64,000 bases of DNA from Flavobacterium sp. 245 (GTDB lineage: Bacteria; Bacteroidota; Bacteroidia; Flavobacteriales; Flavobacteriaceae), in NCBI RefSeq assembly GCF_004362055.1, contig NZ_SNXB01000003.1, positions 434,001 through 498,000 of the forward strand, read 5' to 3'. Below the pieces are notes generated by a model. The model saw only the letters and a program-made list of their open reading frames with translations, searched no databases and was not told the origin of the DNA. Positions 46,546 through 54,104 of the stretch are shown here, piece by piece. A program made the position numbers and the translations under genes. How positions within the stretch are numbered: position 1 is the stretch's first letter; the number at the start of each line of letters is the position of its first letter.

Positions 46546-46968
46546 TTATTTATTACTTTCTCTTAATCTCTCTAATGTTTCATTCAAAATAGTCGAAGAT
46601 GTTCCTTTAGTATATGGAAAATAAACAATTTTAACTCCAACCTCTTCAAACTGTGCTTGAATGTCTTTCCATTTATCAGTATTAAACCAATCATCACCAA
46701 CAAACATTATATCAAATCTTAATTTTTGCCAAGCTTCAAATTTATCCATAGATGGTTGCGGAATAACTACATCCACGTGTTTACAATTTCTAACAATTTC
46801 AGCACGCTCTTCAAAAGGGATCACTGCTTTTTTATTCTTATATGAAACCAACTCATCTGTAGTCACCCCTACAATTAATTTATCACACATTGACTTCGCA
46901 TTTCTCAGCAAGTTAACATGTCCTATATGGAACAAGTCAAAAACACCTGTTGTGTACCCTATTTTCAT
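46546..46968 (-). CDS. Glycerol-3-phosphate cytidylyltransferase (TagD-like)
   Basis: 140 aa. Nucleotidyltransferase signature GVFDLFHIGHVNLL (HIGH-type HxGH), VGVTTDELVSYKNKKAVIPFEERAEIV and RSTSS-like end GTSSTIL. Makes CDP-glycerol or a related CDP-alditol, substrate for the glycerophosphotransferase encoded two genes downstream. Four bases before asnB. Confidence 0.88.
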   Translation of the reverse strand: MKIGYTTGVFDLFHIGHVNLLRNAKSMCDKLIVGVTTDELVSYKNKKAVIPFEERAEIVRNCKHVDVVIPQPSMDKFEAWQKLRFDIMFVGDDWFNTDKWKDIQAQFEEVGVKIVYFPYTKGTSSTILNETLERLRESNK

Positions 46969-47114
46969 TATATTTTATTTATTTGTGTAAAATCAGTTTT
47001 TTATTCTTAAAAATTATCATTGCAATAATTTCATCTTGTTCAAGATATGCAAGTTCTTAGATACAATATTAGTTTTCAAGGGAAAACCAATATTTTTTAA
47101 GTTTTTTTTATATA

Positions 47115-48026
47115 TTAATTCACCAAGGACGACTGAAGTTTTATTAAAAACTCAGGTTCATCAGTTAAGATAGCATCAAAATTATTTTTAAGATACCACT
47201 TAATACGGTCTATATTATTTGCACCACTAACACTTAAAGTAAGGTTGTTAGCTCTTGCACTTTCTATCCATTCAGGGTTATTGGTATAGGCAGAGTCATA
47301 ATAAAAAATACCAGATATATTATCTTTTTTGACTTGTTCAGGAGGAAAAGCGTTGCCCATCAAATATCTAGTATCCACCAAAGCATCTTTAGCTCTTATT
47401 TCTTTTAATAAAGCATATGAATCAGAAGCATAGATTATTAAATATTGAGCTTTAAGTTTATTAATACATTCAAAAATTTTAGTCGCAAATAACTTTCTTC
47501 TAACTGGATTTAAACCTTCTTGAAAATGGCAAACTAATTTGGTTGTTGTATTGTTTTCTTTTGCTGCTTGTATATATTCTCGTAGTGTTGGCAAATTTTC
47601 ACCATTTGAAAGTTTCAAAGCAGTTAATTGTGAATAACTCGCATTTTGAACTATTAAGTTATTGTAAATACGATCATGATTTACAATTAAAGAGTCATCA
47701 GCAGTAAACCATATATCAAACTCCGAGCCTTTACATCCTAATCTTATTGCCTCTTTTAATGCCGCTATCGAATTTTGCGGAAAATTATTTTTTTTCCAAG
47801 CACCACGATGCGCAATAATGCTATTTTGGGCTACGATAACTGGATCTTGAACAACCGGATCTTGGACAACTATTGTATCATCATCCGAATCTGCAGGTTT
47901 AGAAATAGTATCAGGCTTTTCAACATTTACTGGTTTAGAAGTAAAATTGCCCAAATCCTCTTGAGCAGAACAACTCAAAAGCATTACTAAACATGAAATT
48001 GCAAAAAAAAGTAATTTTCTATTCAT
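47115..48026 (-). CDS. Glycerophosphodiester phosphodiesterase lipoprotein
   Basis: 303 aa from the ATG at 48026 (MNRKLLFFAISCLVMLLSCSAQ); this start gives a correct lipobox (LLSC), whereas the longer frame does not. A low-complexity acidic linker (VVQDPVVQDPVIV) precedes the GDPD domain with HRGAWKKNNFPQNS, GSEFDIWFTADDSLIVNHD and the late TDEPE. It hydrolyses glycerophosphodiesters and could trim or recycle the glycerol-phosphate polymer. Confidence 0.88.
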   Translation of the reverse strand: MNRKLLFFAISCLVMLLSCSAQEDLGNFTSKPVNVEKPDTISKPADSDDDTIVVQDPVVQDPVIVAQNSIIAHRGAWKKNNFPQNSIAALKEAIRLGCKGSEFDIWFTADDSLIVNHDRIYNNLIVQNASYSQLTALKLSNGENLPTLREYIQAAKENNTTTKLVCHFQEGLNPVRRKLFATKIFECINKLKAQYLIIYASDSYALLKEIRAKDALVDTRYLMGNAFPPEQVKKDNISGIFYYDSAYTNNPEWIESARANNLTLSVSGANNIDRIKWYLKNNFDAILTDEPEFLIKLQSSLVN

Positions 48027-48187
48027 ATATAATTTAAGATTAAAAATCAAGTCATTAACGATCTGCAATGATAATTTTTAAAATCTGAATTACCCAAAAA
48101 ATCAGAACTTTTTTTAGTTGAAATTAAAAAAAAAGACCAAATCAACAAGCGTTTTTCTTTATTGCTGTATTATTCTTACTATAAATG

Positions 48188-48613
48188 TTAAATTACCCTT
48201 AGAGCTTCTTTTTCAGCAACAACTTTTCTAAGTCCACTGCTCGAAAAACGATGATCTCTTTTATTAAAATATAATTCTATTCCTTTCTCCTCACAGTAAT
48301 CTCTTCCTGTAAATTTTTTATTTTTATATTCATCTCCCAAAATGCGTACATCTATTTTGAAAGAACGTAAAATATCTTCTAAATCTTGTTCTGTAGCATA
48401 GGGAACTATTTCGTCAACGAATTTGCATCCTTTTAATTGTATGTAACGCTCTACTACTGTCTGTGTCGGTTTATTCTTTTCGGGACGATCTAAAGTTGGA
48501 TCTGTTTGTAAAGCACAAATTAAATAATCGCACTGACGCTTTGCCTCCTCTAACATAGTAATATGTCCTGCATGCAATAAATCGAATGCACTAAATGTAA
48601 TTCCTATTTTCAT
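48188..48613 (-). CDS. Second TagD-like cytidylyl/adenylyltransferase
   Basis: 141 aa. SAFDLLHAGHITMLEEAKRQCD (HAGH motif), LQTDPTLDRPEKNKPTQTVVERYIQL and FSSSGLRK. The same superfamily as the protein at 46546, but clearly distinct. It may supply a different activated alditol or sugar for the same polymer. It is the promoter-proximal gene of the minus-strand capsule cluster. Confidence 0.85.
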   Translation of the reverse strand: MKIGITFSAFDLLHAGHITMLEEAKRQCDYLICALQTDPTLDRPEKNKPTQTVVERYIQLKGCKFVDEIVPYATEQDLEDILRSFKIDVRILGDEYKNKKFTGRDYCEEKGIELYFNKRDHRFSSSGLRKVVAEKEALRVI

Positions 48614-49068
48614 AACAATTTATTTACTTTAATTTTACAAATAACTAACATTTGCTTTCAACACATGGCTTCGCCCTTCCAACTCCCAAAATTTGAAAGC
48701 AGAAAAATTCACATTAGCGGCAAATATATTGACAAATTTTAAGTTTTTTTTATCAAAAGATACTTTAACAAAGTAAGTACAATAAGCAACTTCATATATA
48801 AGAAGTTAACAAACAACAACTTAAATAAAACAAAGTAAGAATACCCCTCTAATATCTTTGCAAAAATACATTTCTAATTTGAATACTGAAAGCCATAAAG
48901 AAAGAATTGTCTTAACTTAATATAGATTAACCATAATATTACCATAACAGATAACAATGTTATTTTAAAAAAATTGTACTTCATTAGGTTATTATATTAA
49001 GATTTTTTAAACGCTTTCAGAATATTAAAATTTACTTTTGCCGAATCAATTGAGCGAAATATTTGTAA
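48614..49068. other. 455-bp intergenic region upstream of the capsule cluster
   Basis: Divergent promoter region. On the + strand TACTTTTG (49033-49040) fits the -7 motif for the gene at 49069, and TATCTTTG (48853-48860) is a second match. A short palindrome (AACTTC/GAAGTT around 48800) is present. No open reading frame or known RNA recognised. A capsule-operon promoter is expected here, but I see no clear match on the minus strand. Confidence 0.5.
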
Positions 49069-50040
49069 ATGAAAATATTAACTTTCCTTTTCTTAATGGT
49101 TTTTCAGGTAGCTTTTTCTCAAATAAATCGCTGTACTGATTCTCTTGCAAGCAATTATGATCCAATGTCCACTGTAAACAATGGAAGCTGTCAATATGAT
49201 TCTTTCAAATTGAAACCGAAATATTCGGTAAAACTAAGTGACACAATCAAAGAAACCTCGGGATTAATTTCGTTTAACAACTTGCTTTGGACGCACAATG
49301 ATGATCACGACCAACATATTTATGGATTCGACACTTTGGGAAAAATTCAAAAAAGAATTATTTTAGATAAGGCTATAAATCATGATTGGGAAGAGATATC
49401 ACAAGACAGCTCCCATATTTACATTGGTGATTTTGGAAATAATGCTGCCGGAAATAGAAATGATCTGAATATTTTAAAGATTGATAAAAAAACATTTTTA
49501 GACGAAAAACCAATAATTGAAAAAATTTCATTCACTTATTCGAATCAAACTGATTTTTTAGCCCAAAAACCAAATACAACCAATTTTGACTGCGAAGCTT
49601 CTATAGTAACCAAAGACAGTATTTTTCTTTTTACTAAACAATGGAAGTCATCTAAAACTAGTATTTATGCTTTGCCAAATCAACCAGGAAATCATATTGC
49701 TCAATTAAAACAAACGTTTGACACCAAAGGCTTGGTTACTGGAGCAACTTATTTGGAGTCAAAAAAACTAATTGCTCTTTGTGGCTACTCAAAACTTGGA
49801 AAGCCTTTTCTCTATTTATTATATGATTTTAAAAATAATGACTTTCTATCGGGAAACAAGCGCAGAATTGATCTTCAGCTTTCTTTTCATCAAATAGAAG
49901 GAATTACGACAACAGATGGACTTCATTATTATGTAACAAATGAAACCTTGATTCGAAAACCGATCATAAATGTTCCGTCGCAAATTCATTATTTAGATTT
50001 GAGTCCTGTTTTAAATCAATATGTTAATCGGCAACAATAA
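49069..50040 (+). CDS. Secreted propeller-like protein, unknown function
   Basis: 323 aa with a signal peptide (MKILTFLFLMVFQVAFSQ). Next comes a CTDSLASNYDPMSTVNNGSC block, a motif often seen in Bacteroidota surface proteins. The rest repeats patterns such as SGLISFNNLLWTHND and ISQDSSHIYIGDFGNN, which suggest a beta-propeller. No T9SS C-terminal domain is visible. Its stop overlaps the convergent gene by 17 bp. Confidence 0.65.
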   Translation: MKILTFLFLMVFQVAFSQINRCTDSLASNYDPMSTVNNGSCQYDSFKLKPKYSVKLSDTIKETSGLISFNNLLWTHNDDHDQHIYGFDTLGKIQKRIILDKAINHDWEEISQDSSHIYIGDFGNNAAGNRNDLNILKIDKKTFLDEKPIIEKISFTYSNQTDFLAQKPNTTNFDCEASIVTKDSIFLFTKQWKSSKTSIYALPNQPGNHIAQLKQTFDTKGLVTGATYLESKKLIALCGYSKLGKPFLYLLYDFKNNDFLSGNKRRIDLQLSFHQIEGITTTDGLHYYVTNETLIRKPIINVPSQIHYLDLSPVLNQYVNRQQ

Positions 50041-50713
50041 TGTTATTTTTCGCTCCCATTATTAAAAGCCATATACACGTTCCGATTTCACCTAGAGTTG
50101 CTGGAAGTCTCACATACGAAGATATTCCGAGTTCAGAATAATTTGGAAATAATGCATTTCCGAAGAAATTTATTAAATAACTCAAACAGCCCAACATTAA
50201 TAGTACTCCTAAAAATTTCGGAATTATTCCTGATTTAAAAATTAAATATCCCAACGGAAAAAGCCAAAGTCCCCAAAATACCTGAGCGATTAAATTTCCG
50301 TAATCATATTGATTGAGATAAAACATCACAAGATCTTTTTGCGGTTCTTTTGCACCAATTATAGAAAGTACTGCAAATTTATTCTGCATGTTTATAAACG
50401 AAATCGGTACGCTTACAATCGCCAAAACAACCATATATACAGCGTACGTTTTATGAACGGATTTCAATAATTTGTACAAAACCAAAGGCAGAAACAAAAA
50501 GAAAGTATAACAGATTAAACCACTTACAATACCAAGTCTAAAAAGAAATTCAGAATTAACGATATTAGTAAAAGTTGCAACAGTATCGTTCCAAACAATT
50601 AATTTTGAAGGAACGTATCCCAAACTAAAAATTCCTGTTATTACGACTACTAAATATAACAAACCAGCAATTCTTCCTGTATTTCTAAACGATAGTTTTG
50701 ATTCTTGATTCAT
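50024..50713 (-). CDS. DUF4386-like membrane protein
   Basis: 229 aa from the ATG at 50713 (MNQESKLSFRNTGRIAGLLYL). Six to seven hydrophobic segments; RIAGLLYLVVVITGIF and FGLWLFPLGYLIFKSG-like segments are characteristic of DUF4386. Function unknown. It follows the other small membrane gene by 16 bp, so they are probably co-transcribed. Confidence 0.75.
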   Translation of the reverse strand: MNQESKLSFRNTGRIAGLLYLVVVITGIFSLGYVPSKLIVWNDTVATFTNIVNSEFLFRLGIVSGLICYTFFLFLPLVLYKLLKSVHKTYAVYMVVLAIVSVPISFINMQNKFAVLSIIGAKEPQKDLVMFYLNQYDYGNLIAQVFWGLWLFPLGYLIFKSGIIPKFLGVLLMLGCLSYLINFFGNALFPNYSELGISSYVRLPATLGEIGTCIWLLIMGAKNNIIVAD

Positions 50714-50729
50714 GCTTTTACCTTTAAGT

Positions 50730-51161
50730 TTAAACTTGTTTTGGCCATTTAAGTGCAGTCCAAAATATGATTGATGTAAGTACACTTTCGATTAATGCAA
50801 GAAAAATGTAAAAACTCCACCACGATCCAGTTGTAGTAAACGCTATCAACAACATTATGGCGGTATAAATTATTCCGAAAAAGAGATTAAGCAAACGGTT
50901 TATTTTTGGTTTTAAAACTACCGATGCAAAAATCATTAATGCCGGAATTGTCATTAAAAGTGTTGCGAGAAATAATTTTACCGGAGAATCGAGTAATGTA
51001 TCGCCGCTTATAAAATCTTCGACTTTCTTTGGAACATAAAGCGAAAAATAATCTCCGTACACGTAACAAAACATTACGGAAGTCCACAATGTTGCAAGTT
51101 TGATTTTTGTGTTTACTTTAAAATCTTCAAAACCACCCGTGTTTATACCTTTCTCACTCAT
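50730..51161 (-). CDS. Small four-TM membrane protein (DUF6326-like)
   Basis: 143 aa from the ATG at 51161 (MSEKGINTGGFEDFKVNTK). Four hydrophobic segments; DYFSLYVPKKVEDFISG and ESVLTSIIFWTALKWP are seen in DUF6326-like proteins. Function unknown. Confidence 0.65.
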   Translation of the reverse strand: MSEKGINTGGFEDFKVNTKIKLATLWTSVMFCYVYGDYFSLYVPKKVEDFISGDTLLDSPVKLFLATLLMTIPALMIFASVVLKPKINRLLNLFFGIIYTAIMLLIAFTTTGSWWSFYIFLALIESVLTSIIFWTALKWPKQV

Positions 51162-51316
51162 ATTTAAGGAATTATATTTCAAATATGTCGAATATAACCT
51201 TAAAATGTTACAAACTGTTTTTAATCTAAAAGATAAATTTTAAAAGCTTTCTTCTAATTTTCATTTCTTTAAAACTTAAATAAGATTAACAATTCGCAAA
51301 TCGTAAGATAAAAGTT

Positions 51317-51324
51317 TACTTTTG
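51317..51324 (+). promoter_or_regulatory. -7 promoter element (TACTTTTG) of the interrupted gene
   Basis: TAnnTTTG match on the + strand. The only coding sequence behind it in this phase is the short ABC-F-like remnant at 51386, so it looks like the promoter of the gene that received the insertion. Confidence 0.4.
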
Positions 51325-51385
51325 CAAAAAAGTTATGTTTTCTAAAACACTCATAACTCACAATTTATAACTTACAATTTACAAA

Positions 51386-51406
51386 GTGAATTACTTATCT
51401 GTAGAA
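51386..51406 (+). pseudogene. 5' remnant of an ABC-F ATPase gene cut by the element (proposed)
   Basis: GTG plus six codons read MNYLSVE and then TAA. Flavobacterial ABC-F ATPases typically begin MNYLSVENIS, so this looks like the first codons left at the insertion point of the mobile element. Only seven residues support it; the rest of the gene would be beyond the other end of the element. Confidence 0.4.
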
Positions 51407-51413
51407 TAAGTAA
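51391..51413. other. Candidate recombination core site (attL) of the mobilizable element
   Basis: TTACTTAT (51391-51398) and ATAAGTAA (51406-51413) are perfect 8-bp inverted arms around the 7-nt spacer CTGTAGA, the geometry of a tyrosine-recombinase core site. The left arm and spacer lie in the ABC-F-like remnant and the right arm is outside it, as expected for a host/element junction. The integrase gene begins 170 bp downstream. Confidence 0.45.
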
Positions 51414-51570
51414 TGCAGTTTTCCCAAAAACACCAAAACCACTTAATCCCTTAAAAATATAATAGTTACATGATTTTTTGAAATTAAAACATTTCAGAAT
51501 ATACCATTAAATACCATCTAATAACACTAAATTAGAGACCTAATTAGAGACTTATATAATCCTTTTTTTG

Positions 51571-51578
51571 TATCTTTG
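51571..51578 (+). promoter_or_regulatory. -7 element of the integrase gene (TATCTTTG)
   Basis: Perfect TAnnTTTG match ending 5 bp before the ATG at 51584. If used, the transcript would be almost leaderless. Two direct copies of ATTAGAGAC precede it at about 51531-51553. Confidence 0.35.
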
Positions 51579-51583
51579 TTTTG

Positions 51584-52984
51584 ATGAAAGCTATTACCTA
51601 TAGATACACGCTTAAACCAAGAAGTAAAACCTTGGAAAACCGCACCAGACCTGAACTGGTGATGGCAGAAGTCAGCGGTGCTTTCAGTAGTAAAAAAGAC
51701 GGACAATTGGGCTACAAGAAGTTTCAATTCTCTTTGGAAGTAACAGTTTTACCTCAGCATTTTGGAATAATCCGGGAAAAAAGAGGCAAAATGGGGTATA
51801 TTTATGACCCTAATACAGTCAAAAAATCAGAGAAATTCAACAAAGTATTGCGCAATAAAATTGCAGATTTTGAATTTTACATAGAATCTGCCCAGGTGTA
51901 TTTCAGAAATGAGAACCCCACTGCCGAGCAGGTAAAAAATTATCTTCACTCCATTACCGGAAGAGAAAAAAGAAAACCTGAAGAAAGCTTTGAAATACTT
52001 TATTTCTTAGAAAGCCACATCAAACATTTAGAAAATCTTATTGGAAGCGGACGAAAAGATGAAGTAAAAGAGAATACCATCAATTCGTTTAGGAATCTTG
52101 TACCTCTTGTAAAAAGATATCAGCAGGCTAAAAGCAAATTGATATTTGAAAATCTTAATGAAGAACTTTACAGAGATTTCTGGGATGTAAGCAATAGCAT
52201 AAAAACAGGTGATCTTGAAATTGAAGGCTATAAGTCTAGATCTAAAGAAAAATTTGCATCAAACACAATTAAAGCATATCAAAATTACTTTATACTGCTT
52301 TGTAAATCTGCCAGAAAACAAAACATAGATATCCCACTTGATTTAACCGATGCTAATTTAATCAACAGTGCAGAAAAAAACAGTTCAGTAAAAACCGATG
52401 CTTTTTTAAAAGAAGAGGACATCTTAAAGGTAATGAAATGCAAGCCAGTATCAAAAAACATGTTGCTGGCCAGAGAATATATTATTATTGCAAGCCAGAC
52501 CGGAATGAGACTTCAGTCAATGCAGGAAGCAAAGGGAAGAACTATTGAACTGTATAAAAACAATAAAGATGCATTCTATTATTTGCATACAATTCAGGAA
52601 AAGACTTCCACTGAATGTTACACTCCCCTATTTTTAACAGCACTGGAAATTATTAAAAATAATAATTTCCAGTTTCCTGATTTCACCTGCATTACGCTCG
52701 CTAATCTAAATATCAATATCAGAAACGTCCTGAACTTAGCCGAAATTGAAAACAGCAGTTTATTCAGCACACACAATTTAAGAAGTACATTCGTGAGTAA
52801 TCTTTCTCTGCTCGGACTCTCTGAAATTGTAATCAGTAGTGTTACCCATCCATCAAAGAAAAGCAATACAAGCAGTGTTCATATCTACGACAGAAGGGAT
52901 ATGCTGGACAAGGCGGTAATGTTCACACAGGAAATAAAGAAGATAAACAAAACTAAACCATCAAAACTTTATAGATTTTCTTAA
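51584..52984 (+). CDS. Tyrosine recombinase/integrase of a mobilizable element
   Basis: 466 aa from the ATG at 51584; the TTG one codon earlier is not needed. N-terminal arm-type DNA-binding part (~1-110), SAM-like core-binding domain (~115-250), and a catalytic domain with R in SQTGMRLQSM, HxxR in STHNLRSTF, H in SVTHPSKK and nucleophile Y in VHIYDRRDM. This is the Bacteroidota IME/CTn integrase type, not an IntI-type integron integrase (no IntI-specific insert seen). It would catalyse integration and excision at the core site just upstream. Confidence 0.92.
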   Translation: MKAITYRYTLKPRSKTLENRTRPELVMAEVSGAFSSKKDGQLGYKKFQFSLEVTVLPQHFGIIREKRGKMGYIYDPNTVKKSEKFNKVLRNKIADFEFYIESAQVYFRNENPTAEQVKNYLHSITGREKRKPEESFEILYFLESHIKHLENLIGSGRKDEVKENTINSFRNLVPLVKRYQQAKSKLIFENLNEELYRDFWDVSNSIKTGDLEIEGYKSRSKEKFASNTIKAYQNYFILLCKSARKQNIDIPLDLTDANLINSAEKNSSVKTDAFLKEEDILKVMKCKPVSKNMLLAREYIIIASQTGMRLQSMQEAKGRTIELYKNNKDAFYYLHTIQEKTSTECYTPLFLTALEIIKNNNFQFPDFTCITLANLNINIRNVLNLAEIENSSLFSTHNLRSTFVSNLSLLGLSEIVISSVTHPSKKSNTSSVHIYDRRDMLDKAVMFTQEIKKINKTKPSKLYRFS

Positions 52985-53032
52985 ATTTCCAATTAAATAC
53001 CAAAGATCTAAAAGAAAATAAATCCAGCCAAG

Positions 53033-53127
53033 ATATTGAACTTAGACAGAAAAGTGCGCATAATGGCATTTCCTTCGTCATGCCACCCTTCGGGACTTAT
53101 AGCACTTCAACTGCCTGAGTTCAATAT
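53033..53127. other. Branched palindromic structure after the integrase
   Basis: Outer 13-bp stem (53033-53045 with 53115-53127, one G.T pair), inner stem AAGTGC/GCACTT (53052-53057 with 53102-53107) extended by ATAA/TTAT after a bulge, then two hairpins: TGGCAT/ATGCCA (53064-53085) and CCC-TTC-GGG (53086-53094). The nesting predicts a cloverleaf-like fold in single-stranded DNA or RNA. Confidence 0.6.
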
Positions 53128-53577
53128 TAGAATGCTTTCTTTTTTTCCTTTTTCTTTTTTAAAATATCAATTCTAACATTTCATAGTTAGAATAAGCGCA
53201 GAGTGTCAAATATTCGACTGCTTTATTTCTTCTTTAGAATGTATTTAATTTACTCTTGATAAGTAAAATATACTTATGATACTTAAAAAACATTTTTCTT
53301 CATTAGCTTTGTTTTGATCTACTATTAAGCCTTAAGATACAATCCAAAAAAGAATAACAGTAAACAACTATCATAGTCAAAATATAGCCATGATGTGATA
53401 ATACTATTTGCATTCCTTATTTTTGAAGTTGACCTAAAATGGTTAATGGATTAAATTAAAAAATCTCACAAACCACAAGCACTTGAAGAAAATTTATAAA
53501 ACAGAACTTCAACTTAATCCAAAATTATTTATTACTACTGACTTTCTAAAAGTCTTTAAAATGCTGAAAAAAATCAA

Positions 53578-53663
53578 AGACCACCTAATTCCTGTGGTCT
53601 GGCAAGATGAACGGTTGTTTAACAACCGCCTATCTTGCCACCCTTTACCTCGGAACTCGGTGG
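53578..53663. other. Candidate origin of transfer (hairpin cluster before mob genes)
   Basis: Three adjacent hairpins: AGACCAC/GTGGTCT (53578-53600), TGGCAAGAT/ATCTTGCCA (53600-53640) enclosing CGGTTGTT-T-AACAACCG (53612-53628), and CCACC/GGTGG (53638-53663). The cluster ends 48 bp before the mobC-like start. oriT sites usually lie next to mob genes and contain such inverted repeats. Confidence 0.45.
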
Positions 53664-53711
53664 TGGAGAAACTAGAAAGAAAAGAGTTTGAAACAATGAA
53701 AATGAAAGATT

Positions 53712-54104
53712 ATGAAAAGAGAAAATTCAAACAGAACACGAATCGTAGGACTGCGATTAACTCCTTTGGAGTATGCCGAACTGGAAAAAAGATTTAGAGC
53801 AAGTACCTGCCGAAAATTAAGTGACCATATAAGAAGGCACTTATTTAACAAACCTATTGTAACAACTTACCGCAATGCTTCTTTTGATGATTACATCGAA
53901 GAAACAATGACTCTAAACAACGAGCTTAATTCAATAGGAAATAACATCAACCAGATTGCCAAAAAGATGAATTCTTTTAAGACTATATCCGAATTTAAAA
54001 CACAGATATTCTGGTTTGAAGTAGATAAAAAGAAGCTATTAGAAAAAATAGAGGAAATTAAAATACACTCTCAAAAATTCTCAGAGCAATGGTTGCAATT
54101 ATAA
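53712..54104 (+). CDS. MobC-like relaxosome accessory protein
   Basis: 130 aa. N-terminal ribbon-helix-helix-like part (RTRIVGLRLTPLEYAELEKRF, LSDHIRRHLF) and the MobC signature LNNELNSIGNNINQIAKKMN, followed by a coiled-coil C-terminus. Accessory proteins of this type bind oriT and assist the relaxase, whose ATG overlaps the end of this gene by 16 bp. Confidence 0.87.
   Translation: MKRENSNRTRIVGLRLTPLEYAELEKRFRASTCRKLSDHIRRHLFNKPIVTTYRNASFDDYIEETMTLNNELNSIGNNINQIAKKMNSFKTISEFKTQIFWFEVDKKKLLEKIEEIKIHSQKFSEQWLQL

Larger units (their letters stand above)
52985..53711. other. 727-bp non-coding region with structured DNA
   Basis: Between the integrase and the mob genes. It holds a branched palindrome (53033-53127) and a run of hairpins (53578-53663), described separately. 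An open frame at 53483-53797 crosses these hairpins and overlaps the mobC-like gene out of frame; I do not regard it as a gene. ATTAAATACCA occurs at 52992-53002 and also before the integrase (51506-51516). Confidence 0.6.

Noticed and set aside
48027..48068. Longer start of the GDPD lipoprotein
   Set aside because: The 14 extra residues would hide the lipobox; the start at 48026 fits SPII export.
48614..49068. Search for a tRNA or riboswitch in the 455-bp gap
   Set aside because: No cloverleaf, CCA end or known aptamer pattern recognised; only AT-rich promoter-like DNA.
51584..52984. IME integrase considered as the integron integrase
   Set aside because: It has the arm-binding and SAM-like domains of Bacteroidota element integrases and is at the terminal end of the array, opposite to where IntI is expected.
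53483..53797. 104-aa open frame with TTG start before the mob genes
   Set aside because: It runs through the oriT-like hairpins, overlaps the MobC-like gene in another frame, and has no protein-like pattern.
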